Shown: positions 1-6,460 of the stretch, one piece after another
Layout of the letters: every line of letters begins with the position of its first letter
Position numbering within the stretch: position 1 is the first letter of the stretch
Assembly (NCBI GenBank): GCA_020348625.1
Contig: CP070752.1
Coordinates: 164,902-172,891, forward strand
Length of the DNA: 7,990 nucleotides
Origin: Deltaproteobacteria bacterium
Lineage (GTDB): Bacteria > Desulfobacterota > DSM-4660 > Desulfatiglandales > B25-G16
Reading direction: 5' to 3'
Position numbers and translations under genes: made by a program
Notes under the pieces: generated by a model
Database searches by the model: none
Told to the model about the DNA's origin: nothing
Seen by the model: only the letters and a program-made list of their open reading frames with translations

Positions 1-1
1 A

Positions 2-1198
2 GGGATAGACACCTCAGATCGTGAAGACCTGACGGATCTCTCTGTCTTTACTATCGACGGAGAACGCACCAAAGACTTCGATGATGCATTGAGCCTCCAG
101 CCCATTGATGAGGGCTGGAGGCTTGGTGTGCACATTACCGATCTAGCGCCTTTTATTGACATCGACGGGCACCTGGACAGGGAGGCCTCAATAAGGGCAA
201 GCTCCATATACCTCCCCGCTCAGCAGGTTCCCATGTTCCCCTCTTCCCTCTCGAACGATACTCTGAGCCTGATCAAGGGTTGTGATCGGCTGGCCATCTC
301 CCTTTTAGCGGATTTCGATCAAGAGTGGAACCTCGGGAACTATCGATTTGTGCCGTCAATCGTGCGCGTTCAGGACCAGCTCACCTATGACCAAGTGGAT
401 GCATCCTACGATCACGATGCCGTTTTCTCAGCCCTCCATCACTTGGGCCAGGCGCTCCGACAAAGGAGGATTGAATCAGGCGCTCTCGTCATCCCCTTGC
501 CCGAAATCCATTTCGATTTTGAAAACAATTCCGGTGTTCAGTTGAGACTCGTCGAGCAAGACACCCCTGCAAGAACAATTGTTGCGGAATGCATGATTCT
601 CTATAACCGTTTGGTTGCAAAACTGGCATCGGAGACGCAACTTCCCCTCCTTTACAGGGGCCAAGAACCACCTCAAGAATGGTTATTCATTGACGAGTTC
701 AACTATACCTACTACGTGTTTCAACAGAGGCGCAAGCTCCAACCCCTTGTCATCGACACCACTTCACAACCTCATAGCGGTTTGGGGGTCGACGTTTACA
801 CGCAGGCTACATCCCCCTTGAGAAGGTATTCGGACCTTCTCGCACAGCGTCAGATGCATGCCGCCTTGCTTGAGCAAAGCCCACCCTATTCCGAAACACA
901 GCTGAAGGAATTGAACCTGGTGATCCAGCAGACATTGCGAGATATTGAGGCAATGAAAAGGAAGCAGATCCGGTATTGGACATTGAAGCACCTCGCTAAA
1001 CGAATCAATGAGCGCTTTTCGGCCCTAATCTTCCAGAGATTGAGAAGCAAGTATTTGGTAATACTCCCAGATTTTCTTCTCGTGGGCGAGCTTCCGATTA
1101 CGGGCGGCCTTGAGTTTTCTCCAGGGGAAGAAATAGAGGTTGTCGTGAAAAGATCCGATCCCTGGGATGACCTGCTCGTTCTCGAGCTCTCACGTTAG
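2..1198 (+). CDS. RNB-domain exoribonuclease (RNase II/R family), 5' end cut off by window edge
   Basis: The frame is open from base 2, so the gene begins left of the window; 398 residues are visible. RNB enzymes degrade RNA processively from the 3' end in the cytoplasm, using acidic residues that bind Mg2+. The hallmark DLTDLSVFTID is followed by KDFDDALS, giving the four expected aspartates at visible residues 19, 25, 27 and 28. HITDLAPF, a YLP...PMFP stretch and DTLSL...CDRLAIS follow in the order known for the family. TSPLRRYSD, the arginine-containing active-site motif, lies near residue 270. The last 65 residues or so look like a single S1-type RNA-binding domain, ending in VLELSR. A TTG at 89 falls inside the catalytic motif and is not a real start. 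Whether this is RNase R, RNase II or a shorter relative cannot be decided without the N-terminus. Its stop lies 13 bases from the stop of the convergent gene. Confidence 0.93.
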   Translation, partial: GIDTSDREDLTDLSVFTIDGERTKDFDDALSLQPIDEGWRLGVHITDLAPFIDIDGHLDREASIRASSIYLPAQQVPMFPSSLSNDTLSLIKGCDRLAISLLADFDQEWNLGNYRFVPSIVRVQDQLTYDQVDASYDHDAVFSALHHLGQALRQRRIESGALVIPLPEIHFDFENNSGVQLRLVEQDTPARTIVAECMILYNRLVAKLASETQLPLLYRGQEPPQEWLFIDEFNYTYYVFQQRRKLQPLVIDTTSQPHSGLGVDVYTQATSPLRRYSDLLAQRQMHAALLEQSPPYSETQLKELNLVIQQTLRDIEAMKRKQIRYWTLKHLAKRINERFSALIFQRLRSKYLVILPDFLLVGELPITGGLEFSPGEEIEVVVKRSDPWDDLLVLELSR

Positions 1199-1211
1199 GC
1201 AGCAGCCCTCC

Positions 1212-1943
1212 TCACACCTCAACCGTCTTGGTAAAGATCACCGTGCCCTGATCATCGTAGACCAGGATCTTTAAGATGAGCGGCTCCTGCAAGGGACCGG
1301 CGAGGGCGTACCTGCTTGTGACCGTCTTGAAGCGCTTGATGTTAAAGCGCTGGCCCCGTTTGAAGTCAACAGGAAGGCCCTCGTTGAGGGGACTGGAGGG
1401 GTGGATGAGCATCTCATCGTGATCAGAGCCCTTGAGCTGTGCCAACACGAAGATATGGCCGCTGATGGGGGTATCTTTCTGGGTGTTGATGATATTGAAG
1501 GTGACGGTGAGAACGCGCTCCTCGTGCGTCACGGTGAGCTGGCTGATATCCACCAGCTCGGGAAAGGAGGGCTCCGGCACCACGGTGTCCTTTTGGGCAA
1601 CAGCCAGTTGCTCTTCCCGCTTCTCGGTGATGTACGCCTCCAAGAGGGCAATCTGGTAGTTCGCCCGCTCAAGTTGCTTGTGGGCGGCATCCAGGGAGCG
1701 GGTAAGCTCTGCCTCGTGCGCCCGATTTATCTCCTGGCCGCGGGTGAACTCGAAGTGCTGATAGATCAGCACGAGGGTTATGAGGATATAGCAGCACAGA
1801 AACACCCCGGCCACTATGAGCACCGGGGCCGATACCTTGCCGGTCCACACCGTGCCGGTGCGCTTCAAGATCATGATGGTGAGCGGTTCTCGTTTGGAGG
1901 TGTGGCCCTTTAGTTTCCGTTTGCCTGTGCTGTCTGCAGCCAT
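1212..1943 (-). CDS. Hypothetical single-pass membrane protein with periplasmic coiled coil
   Basis: The protein has 243 residues and I do not recognise a named family. The first 35 residues or so are strongly basic, as expected of a cytoplasmic tail. One hydrophobic helix follows at about residues 39-61 (APVLIVAGVFLCCYILITLV). A charged heptad-like helix at about 68-116 is probably a coiled coil. A C-terminal domain of about 110 residues has alternating hydrophobic strands (LTVTFNIIN, GHIFVLAQL, ILKILVYDD) and looks like a beta-sandwich. The predicted topology is N-in with the bulk in the periplasm. The ATG at 1943 is chosen because GAGGAG lies 4 bases ahead of it; an in-frame GTG at 1964 would add seven residues but has a weaker site. 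The layout resembles the DUF6776-type plan (helix, coiled coil, small domain), but that is only an analogy. It lies 100 bases downstream of the transpeptidase gene on the same strand, so an envelope role is plausible. Confidence 0.82.
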   Translation of the reverse strand: MAADSTGKRKLKGHTSKREPLTIMILKRTGTVWTGKVSAPVLIVAGVFLCCYILITLVLIYQHFEFTRGQEINRAHEAELTRSLDAAHKQLERANYQIALLEAYITEKREEQLAVAQKDTVVPEPSFPELVDISQLTVTHEERVLTVTFNIINTQKDTPISGHIFVLAQLKGSDHDEMLIHPSSPLNEGLPVDFKRGQRFNIKRFKTVTSRYALAGPLQEPLILKILVYDDQGTVIFTKTVEV

Positions 1944-2043
1944 GTTTCTCCTCGGATCTTCCACCTCTCCCCTCGTTTCACCAGGTGCATGCTCTTTCTG
2001 CCCCAGTCGCGCTAGTGATCGGAGCGGTAGTCCTGATCAAATC
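1944..2043. other. Intergenic gap inside the minus-strand block
   Basis: This 100-base stretch separates the transpeptidase stop from the start of the membrane-protein gene. It contains the GAGGAG ribosome binding site of that gene at 1948-1953. I see no strong terminator, only a 4-base CGCT/AGCG inverted repeat near 2010-2026. No convincing -35/-10 pair is visible, so read-through from purB is possible but unproven. Confidence 0.5.
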
Positions 2044-3009
2044 TCACCAGTGCCTCTCAAAAAATTCGTCAACGATCTTCCATTCCGGGCTCCTTTGGTG
2101 CAGGTAAAGCCGCTTCTCTCCAAAGCTATGGAGTTCATCTGCCCGGTAAGTCTGATCAAACTTGGCAAGGACGATTCCGCCTTCCCTTAAGATCTGAAGG
2201 TTTTCTATGGATATTTCCACCGCACCATAGTGTTGACTCAGTCTCTTCTTATGAGCTCGCCACTGCAACCGGCTTTTTCCTTGTCCGGTAAAATCCTTAG
2301 CATAGAAGGACATATAGCGATCGATGTGACCTCCTTTCCAGGCATTGGCCCAATGGTCAATAAAAGACTTCAGCTGCACCCTCTCTCTGAGGAGCTGTTC
2401 TTTCTCAACCAAGTTGACTTCTTGCGTTATGATGACCGGCGTATGTCTTTTGCTGACATATCCTGCAAGGTCTCTAATATCCTCATTGGCAAAGACAATA
2501 CACCCGTTGGTGTCACGAGGTTTGAGGGCCTCATTCGTTCCATGAATCCATATCCCATATCCTTTTCTCCCCAGTTTCCGATCCCGCACGTTAGGATAGT
2601 CAAGCGGAAATGCACGGTCCCCGTAAATAGGGGTCAGGTCTTTTCTCAGAAATGAATTGGTGATGAAATAGATGCCTTCCGGTGTCTTCTTATCATTGTT
2701 CTTTGTCTTAGGTCCCCTATTTTCCCCTGTGGAGCAAGGGTAGACCCTGAGGGGGCTATCAAGATTTTGCACATCGTACAGGTAGGCCTTCTGATGGGCC
2801 TTTTCCACCAAGAGGATGTAACCTTTGTTCTGAGGGGAGAAGTAGATGAGTGAATCCGGTACAAATTCATCTGTTTCCGGCCCCAAAGGTACAGGCCCTG
2901 CCGTAACGACCCCAGCTGTATATAAGAGGGCGAGGAAAAACAGAAGTAGCTTGATAACTGGGCGAGCTACCCCAAGAGACAAACCCCTGTGTACTGCTAC
3001 AAATCCCAT
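2044..3009 (-). CDS. L,D-transpeptidase/L,D-carboxypeptidase (YkuD fold) with C-terminal NTF2-like domain, Csd6-like
   Basis: The protein has 321 residues. A hydrophobic segment at about 20-37, ending VVTAG, looks like a Sec signal peptide or anchor and would send the enzyme to the periplasm. Residues of about 60-195 form a YkuD catalytic domain: GYILLVEKAHQKAYLYD at its start, PCSTG, KTPEG, then IWIHGTNE with His156 and TNGCIVF with the catalytic Cys170. Residues of about 205-320 (FIDHWANAW, then IDRYMSFYAKDF, ending in WKIVDEFFERHW) look like a SnoaL/NTF2-like domain. This order and length match Helicobacter Csd6 and Campylobacter Pgp2, which trim peptidoglycan tetrapeptides and set cell shape. 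Ordinary 3-3 crosslinking, or DpaA-like release of a bound lipoprotein, are alternatives. The ATG overlaps the upstream lipoprotein gene by 13 bases and has no good ribosome binding site of its own, which suggests translational coupling. Confidence 0.9.
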   Translation of the reverse strand: MGFVAVHRGLSLGVARPVIKLLLFFLALLYTAGVVTAGPVPLGPETDEFVPDSLIYFSPQNKGYILLVEKAHQKAYLYDVQNLDSPLRVYPCSTGENRGPKTKNNDKKTPEGIYFITNSFLRKDLTPIYGDRAFPLDYPNVRDRKLGRKGYGIWIHGTNEALKPRDTNGCIVFANEDIRDLAGYVSKRHTPVIITQEVNLVEKEQLLRERVQLKSFIDHWANAWKGGHIDRYMSFYAKDFTGQGKSRLQWRAHKKRLSQHYGAVEISIENLQILREGGIVLAKFDQTYRADELHSFGEKRLYLHQRSPEWKIVDEFFERHW

Positions 3010-3665
3010 TTCAGCGAAGTAGAGCCAGATGGGCTCGTGAGGATCAATTCCAATGAATGAGAGGCCTCAGGCAGGCCGTTCCTTTTAAACCTGAAAACGT
3101 AGAGCGTTGTCCATGGACTTACATAGGGCAAAAAGGATTCGGACATTGCCCGGTATCTACCAATCTCCCTGGATAATGTCCTTTGTTTCTTGACCTTTCT
3201 GATCTCTAGCGGTTCGAGCCTGAATCGCCCGTCCTTGATGAGATACACCCTCCAGAGAGATCCCGTTTCTGCAAAATCATCCCATTCTTTCTCCGGCGTA
3301 TATATTGCCACCAAGAATCCATCATAGTCGTTGGCTGCGCTCATCTGATCGTCAAGCATCTTTTGGTTCTCTTCGGGCGTTTGCATATACAGCCGCCCAT
3401 ATTCCTTTGCAAAAGCCCGCCTGAACTCTTCGGACTGATAGGTGGCCGTAATGAGCAGTTCTGTGCCCAGGCCTTTGTGGATCGAACCCTTCCGGGTCCA
3501 CTTATCCAGCATTGCCCGGTAATCGGGAGATGTGTATTCCGTGTCAGAAAGCTGACTGTATATCCTCTTGGATGGGGTACAGGTCAGCAAAATAGGCAGA
3601 AGCAAGACAAGGCAACAGACGCGATAAACAAAACGGATGCGGTTGTTACTGAAATACCCTGGCAA
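2997..3665 (-). CDS. Predicted lipoprotein of unknown function
   Basis: The protein has 222 residues and I recognise no family. It starts with a basic N-terminus and a hydrophobic core (CCLVLLLPILLTC). Cys29 would be the lipidated residue, although Thr at -1 is atypical for a lipobox (Gly, Ala or Ser is usual), so lipidation is likely but not certain. The mature part is soluble, rich in charged and aromatic residues, and looks mixed alpha/beta, with segments such as FLVAIYTPEKEWDDF and SLWRVYLIKDGRFRLEPLEI. The start is a TTG, selected because GGAGGAG lies 4 bases ahead of it, inside the last codons of purB; no in-frame ATG precedes the hydrophobic segment. The gene overlaps purB by 20 bases and the transpeptidase gene by 13, so it is a genuine middle gene of the operon. 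A role as an envelope partner of the transpeptidase is an inference from position only. Confidence 0.85.
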   Translation of the reverse strand: MPGYFSNNRIRFVYRVCCLVLLLPILLTCTPSKRIYSQLSDTEYTSPDYRAMLDKWTRKGSIHKGLGTELLITATYQSEEFRRAFAKEYGRLYMQTPEENQKMLDDQMSAANDYDGFLVAIYTPEKEWDDFAETGSLWRVYLIKDGRFRLEPLEIRKVKKQRTLSREIGRYRAMSESFLPYVSPWTTLYVFRFKRNGLPEASHSLELILTSPSGSTSLKWDL

Positions 3666-4938
3666 AGATCTCCTCCACGTGTCTCAAATGGTAGCCCATT
3701 GAAAATATCTCCTCTACTTGATTCTTGTCAAGGTACTTCTGGATATCGGGGTCAGCTGTTAACAGTTCTTTGAAGCCTTCTTGAGCCTGCCATGCCTTGA
3801 GAGCGACCCTCTGCACCAGTGAGTACGCATCTTGACGTTCACACCCCTTGGCTATAAGGGCCAGCAATACCTGCTGTGAAAAGATGAGACCTCTGGATTT
3901 TTCAAGGTTCTGCACCATCGTTTCCTTGTTGACTCCCAGATTCTTTATCATACGGGTTAGTCGGTTCAGCATGTAATCGATGAGGATGGTGCTGTCTGGC
4001 GCAATGACCCGTTCCACGGAGGAATGGCTAATATCCCGCTCGTGCCAGAGCGCCATATTCTCCAAGGCGGCAAGGCAATTGGACCGCACCAGTCGAGCAA
4101 GTCCGGAGAGATTTTCCGATCCAACGGGGTTCTTCTTATGGGGCATGGCGCTGGAGCCCTTCTGGCCAGGGGCAAAGGCCTCCTCTACCTCTTGGACTTC
4201 CGTCCTCTGGAGATGTCTGATCTCTACGGCAATCTTTTCAATGGATCCAGCAAGGATGGCGAGGGCAGTGAAGTACTGCGCGTGCCGGTCTCTCTGGATA
4301 ATTTGAGTAGAGATCGGTGCCGGCTTCAGGCCTAACCTCTTGCAGGCATGGGCCTCAACCTCAGGCGGGGTATTTGCGAAGGTCCCCACCGCTCCCGAGA
4401 TCTTGCCATAGCTTATCACGTCCAAGGCCTGCTCGAGCCTGGCTAGATTCCGCTTCATCTCGCTGTACCATACCGCGAGCTTCAGGCCGAAGGTGATCGG
4501 TTCTGCGTGGATACCATGGGAACGGCCGATCATGACCGTATCCTTATGTTCATAAGCCCTCTCCTGAAGAACGGTGAGAAGGCCCTGAAGATCCCCTATG
4601 ATTATCTCCATGGCCTCCTTGAGTTGCAGTGCAAGTGCTGTATCCAGGATATCTGATGAGGTAAGGCCGAGGTGAATAAACCGGGCATCAGGTCCCACGT
4701 ATTCCTCGACATTCGTCAAGAAAGCAATAACATCATGTTTCACCGTTTCCTCGATCTCTTGAATCCGATCAACCGAGAAATTTGCCTTATTCTTGATGGT
4801 ATCAAGGGACTCCTGCGGCATCATGCCCTGCTCGACCATGCCCTCACATACTGCTATTTCAACCTGGAGCCAGGTGGCGTATCGCTTGTGGGGTTCCCAT
4901 ATCGCACCCATCCTTGGAAGCGTATACCGTTCAATCAT
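3646..4938 (-). CDS. purB: Adenylosuccinate lyase
   Basis: The protein has 430 residues, the usual length for the bacterial form. It catalyses two fumarate-releasing steps of purine synthesis: SAICAR to AICAR, and adenylosuccinate to AMP. It works as a cytoplasmic homotetramer. The sequence starts MIERYTLPRMGAIWE, typical of the Bacillus/Thermotoga type. His68 (VKHDV) and His141 (RSHGIHAEPITFG) fall at the positions known for the catalytic histidines. The fumarate-lyase signature GSSAMPHKKNP is at 261-271, with the flexible-loop serines at 262-263. The full C-terminal helical domain is present. The ATG at 4938 has AGAGGTG 5 bases upstream; an in-frame extension to 4983 would add 15 residues not seen in the family and would run into the proposed promoter. 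It is the first gene of the block and overlaps the next gene by 20 bases. Confidence 0.97.
   Translation of the reverse strand: MIERYTLPRMGAIWEPHKRYATWLQVEIAVCEGMVEQGMMPQESLDTIKNKANFSVDRIQEIEETVKHDVIAFLTNVEEYVGPDARFIHLGLTSSDILDTALALQLKEAMEIIIGDLQGLLTVLQERAYEHKDTVMIGRSHGIHAEPITFGLKLAVWYSEMKRNLARLEQALDVISYGKISGAVGTFANTPPEVEAHACKRLGLKPAPISTQIIQRDRHAQYFTALAILAGSIEKIAVEIRHLQRTEVQEVEEAFAPGQKGSSAMPHKKNPVGSENLSGLARLVRSNCLAALENMALWHERDISHSSVERVIAPDSTILIDYMLNRLTRMIKNLGVNKETMVQNLEKSRGLIFSQQVLLALIAKGCERQDAYSLVQRVALKAWQAQEGFKELLTADPDIQKYLDKNQVEEIFSMGYHLRHVEEIFARVFQ
3670..3676 (-). promoter_or_regulatory. Ribosome binding site inside purB that sets the TTG start
   Basis: GGAGGAG, 4 bases before the TTG at 3665. 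The same bases encode Val-Glu-Glu near the end of PurB (VEEIFARVFQ). The site favours TTG initiation of the lipoprotein, although part of the match is imposed by the coding. Confidence 0.65.
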
Positions 4939-4943
4939 GAAAG

Positions 4944-4950
4944 CACCTCT
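4944..4950 (-). promoter_or_regulatory. purB ribosome binding site
   Basis: AGAGGTG lies 5 bases before the ATG at 4938. It decides for that start over the upstream in-frame alternative at 4983. Confidence 0.65.
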
Positions 4951-4971
4951 CTTACAGTAATCACCATCCTC

Positions 4972-5000
4972 CGTATAAGTCAATTTGCCGATGAAATCAA
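4972..5000 (-). promoter_or_regulatory. Candidate sigma70-type promoter for the purB block
   Basis: On the minus strand TTGATT (plus-strand positions 4995-5000) is followed after exactly 17 bases by TATACG (4972-4977). Each box matches the consensus at four of six positions. A start site near 4965 would give a leader of about 27 bases containing the purB ribosome binding site. A second TTGACT further downstream has a poorer partner. This is a pattern match only. Confidence 0.4.
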
Positions 5001-5047
5001 GGCATTTGACGTGTGAAAGCGCCTGGATCGCCTTTCTTGCCGTAAGA

Positions 5048-5512
5048 TCATTTCGATGGATTCCAAACCCTATCCTTCTCTATGATATGCAGCACGTTCC
5101 ATCCCCTCTGCTCAAGGGTTGAGGCAATGATGCGCCGGTGACACTTCCAGGCGAATCGCTCCGCGCACATGAATGCCGTGCAACCCTTCTGTGCGATTTC
5201 CTCCAGCCTGCATATCCCTTCTTGATACGCTTCGGTTTGCGTATAGGTCTGATAGCCGCCCTTTCGAAATCCACCGAGTTCTTTTCCCAAATAGACGTAC
5301 CCTATAGCAACTTCACTCAGCAGCATGGCCAGATTCTCTCTGTTAAAATGCTCGAACCTGCTCTGGGGAAAGCTCCTCACGTCTACCACGGTTGTAAGGT
5401 GATAGTGACGCAGCAGCTCGATGAAATCCTCCTTGGTCCGCGTACTCGTTCCCACGGTATAGATGATAGGCGCAGTCAACCTCGAGACACCCCCCCTCCA
5501 AACGCCGGTCAT
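5048..5512 (-). CDS. DUF488 family protein
   Basis: The protein has 154 residues and carries the DUF488 landmarks in order. These are IIYTVGTS near the start (family form IYTIGHS), VVDVRSFPQSR at about 42-52, FNRENL, YLGKELGGFRKG at about 74-85, FMCAE at 114-118 and the conserved CHRR at 124-127, closing with VLHIIE. The biochemical role of DUF488 is not settled. The conserved Cys-His-Arg and Cys-Ala-Glu motifs suggest an enzyme or nucleic-acid-related function, so I assign none. The His of the usual GHS motif is Thr here. The start is uncertain: ATG at 5512 is kept, but family members usually begin about 12 residues later, near a TTG preceded by a G-rich run, and the ATG has only a weak site (GCGAG). 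It is probably transcribed apart from purB, from which it is 109 bases away, though on the same strand. Confidence 0.9.
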   Translation of the reverse strand: MTGVWRGGVSRLTAPIIYTVGTSTRTKEDFIELLRHYHLTTVVDVRSFPQSRFEHFNRENLAMLLSEVAIGYVYLGKELGGFRKGGYQTYTQTEAYQEGICRLEEIAQKGCTAFMCAERFAWKCHRRIIASTLEQRGWNVLHIIEKDRVWNPSK

Positions 5513-5930
5513 CTCGCGGCCTGTATCATACGTTGTTGCACCAAAGAAGATCCAAGGCCTTCAATGATCGGTAGACCGGCATATGGGTACACAGGCATGG
5601 ACTATTTCCGTAAGGAGCTACAATATCCATTATGAAGAAAAGGGCAAGAACAAGCAAGTTCATGAGCCAGCTTTTCCATTACAGTCCCGTGAGCATAGCC
5701 CTTTCTCCAGAGGGCCTTATGCTGATCGTTGAGCTCGTCAAGGCCGAATCACACGAATTTTGACTGATTGTTTTCACTCGTCACCTCTCGTGTTCAGTTT
5801 GGCGGCAAGTCAACAAACTCCAGCACGGAAGACTTTTGCTTGCAATCGCTCTTGCTCAGCTCTTACCATGAAAGTAGAGGGTAACAATCTGCCTAGCTTC
5901 GCTTAAGGGACCGAGCTTTTGGCTCTATGG
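5513..5930. other. Gene-poor region upstream of the DUF488 gene
   Basis: No convincing gene is visible here. On the minus strand one frame is open for 48 codons (about 5603-5746) and then, after a TAG, for 29 more that end in an ATGA overlap with the DUF488 start. On the plus strand a 43-codon frame runs 5632-5763. None has a good ribosome binding site plus start or a recognisable motif, and lengths of this size are expected by chance. The DUF488 promoter presumably lies here, but I cannot place it. Confidence 0.5.
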
Positions 5931-5935
5931 AAATA

Positions 5936-5973
5936 GGCGTCGGACCCCGAATTGCCTAATTGACCCCGGTTTG
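5936..5973. repeat. REP-like GACCCCG repeat
   Basis: GGCGTCGGACCCC (5936-5948) is an imperfect hairpin, GGCGTC against GACCCC with one mismatch. GACCCCGAATTG (5943-5954) is repeated as GACCCCGGTTTG (5962-5973), 10 of 12 bases identical at an offset of 19. A further GACCCCGG lies at 6212-6219, beyond the small lipoprotein gene. Short GGGGTC/GACCCC hairpins are commonly dispersed, transposase-mobilised repeats, and this may be a decayed copy. Confidence 0.35.
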
Positions 5974-5980
5974 TTTGAAA

Positions 5981-5985
5981 GGAGG
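5981..5985 (+). promoter_or_regulatory. Strong ribosome binding site of the small lipoprotein gene
   Basis: AAAGGAGGTGG includes a full anti-16S match. GGAGG ends 5 bases before TTG 5991 and 8 before TTG 5994. Such a perfect site in an otherwise gene-poor stretch is the main reason to call the small gene real. Confidence 0.6.
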
Positions 5986-5990
5986 TGGTT

Positions 5991-6116
5991 TTGTTGGCGA
6001 AGAGAATTCTGGTGCTTCTTATCCTTCTCATGGCACTTCTTATCTCGAATTGCAAGACGCTCAACCCTGACTATGTGCCTATTGATCCTTCAGAAGGAGT
6101 CTACGATCGTCGTTGA
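5991..6116 (+). CDS. Small putative lipoprotein, 41 residues
   Basis: Tandem TTG codons at 5991 and 5994 follow a near-ideal GGAGG. The product has a short basic N-terminus (LAKR), an unbroken hydrophobic stretch (ILVLLILLMALLIS) and a cysteine at residue 21, then a polar tail of 20 residues (KTLNPDYVPIDPSEGVYDRR). This is the plan of a bacterial lipoprotein, with Cys21 as the lipidated residue. Asn at -1 is atypical, so uncleaved anchoring is an alternative. No family is recognised. It could be a complete small lipoprotein of the entericidin size class, or the 5' end of a longer gene that has decayed after a TGA. A different frame stays open across the same bases from 5971 to 6171 but has no matching start site, so I prefer the one given. 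Confidence 0.55.
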   Translation: MLAKRILVLLILLMALLISNCKTLNPDYVPIDPSEGVYDRR

Positions 6117-6411
6117 TGATTCCTGTAGATATTGGAAGCTATACGACATAACTGCTTTAAAGAAATACTGATTTTCTCGTGAGGCTCTGACATTTGCAGG
6201 TCTTAAGCGCCGACCCCGGCCCGAACCATGGGATGCAGTATTGCCTCACCACTTCGGGCTGGCGCTTGCCGCGAACACCACGCGCCGTACTCGTTACATG
6301 AAATCATACCTCCGCCCAAAAGTTGTTGATCACACCTGAGCCCAGAGGCTATAAAGAGACCGCCTGGGTAAGGTGAGGTCCTGATGATACGTATCAGACC
6401 CGGTGTATTTT
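6117..6411. other. Non-coding or decayed stretch upstream of the RdhA-like gene
   Basis: No gene is supported. One plus-strand frame is open from 6175 to a TGA at 6337-6339, but it has no start codon until near its end and no ribosome binding site. GCCCGAA (6219-6225) and TTCGGGC (6253-6259) form a 7-base inverted repeat 27 bases apart. No cobalamin riboswitch elements could be found, although a corrinoid enzyme gene follows. Confidence 0.5.
6385..6396. promoter_or_regulatory. Perfect 12-base palindrome, possible operator
   Basis: TGATACGTATCA is a perfect inverted repeat centred 75 bases before the RdhA-like start codon. It sits inside a looser symmetry, with GGTC on the left and GACC on the right. 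A dimeric regulator could bind it. No function is proven. Confidence 0.3.
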
Positions 6412-6435
6412 GTTCAGGTTCGTTCAGTCAAGTTC
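6412..6435 (+). repeat. Three GTTC repeats on a 10-base period
   Basis: GTTCAG at 6412, GTTCAG at 6422 and GTTCTA at 6432 recur exactly every 10 bases, one helical turn, ending 30 bases before the start codon of the RdhA-like gene. Face-of-helix repeats of this kind can bind an activator or repressor. A weak TTGTTC/TTCTAG promoter pair overlaps them. Confidence 0.35.
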
Positions 6436-6455
6436 TAGACGCACAATCTCACTGC

Positions 6456-6460
6456 GGAGG
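6456..6460 (+). promoter_or_regulatory. Ribosome binding site of the RdhA-like gene
   Basis: GGAGG lies 5 bases ahead of the ATG at 6466. An in-frame TAG at 6436-6438 rules out a longer N-terminus, so the lack of a Tat signal is not a start-site error. Confidence 0.75.

Noticed and set aside
1401..1913. 170-codon frame on the plus strand opposite the membrane-protein gene
   Set aside because: The minus frame has a ribosome binding site, a membrane helix and a coiled coil. The plus frame is a codon-bias mirror rich in Gly, His and Leu, with no recognisable domain.
3200..3225. GGTTCGAGCC, resembling a tRNA T-arm
   Set aside because: It sits inside the lipoprotein coding sequence, and no acceptor, D or anticodon arms can be built around it.
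4939..4983. 15-residue N-terminal extension of PurB
   Set aside because: It is not typical of the family, and the ATG at 4938 has its own well-spaced ribosome binding site.
5015..5042. GAAAG/CTTTC hairpin after the DUF488 gene as a terminator
   Set aside because: The stem is only 5 plus 2 pairs with a bulge, and no T-run follows on either strand.
5509..5746. Minus-strand frame with an internal TAG as a possible pyrrolysine gene
   Set aside because: The frame also contains TGA just upstream and has no start or ribosome binding site. The open lengths of 48 and 29 codons fit chance, and no pyrrolysine machinery is in view.
5632..5763. 43-codon plus-strand frame starting with ATG
   Set aside because: The only AAGGAG lies about 14 bases away, too far for efficient initiation, and the product has no recognisable motif.
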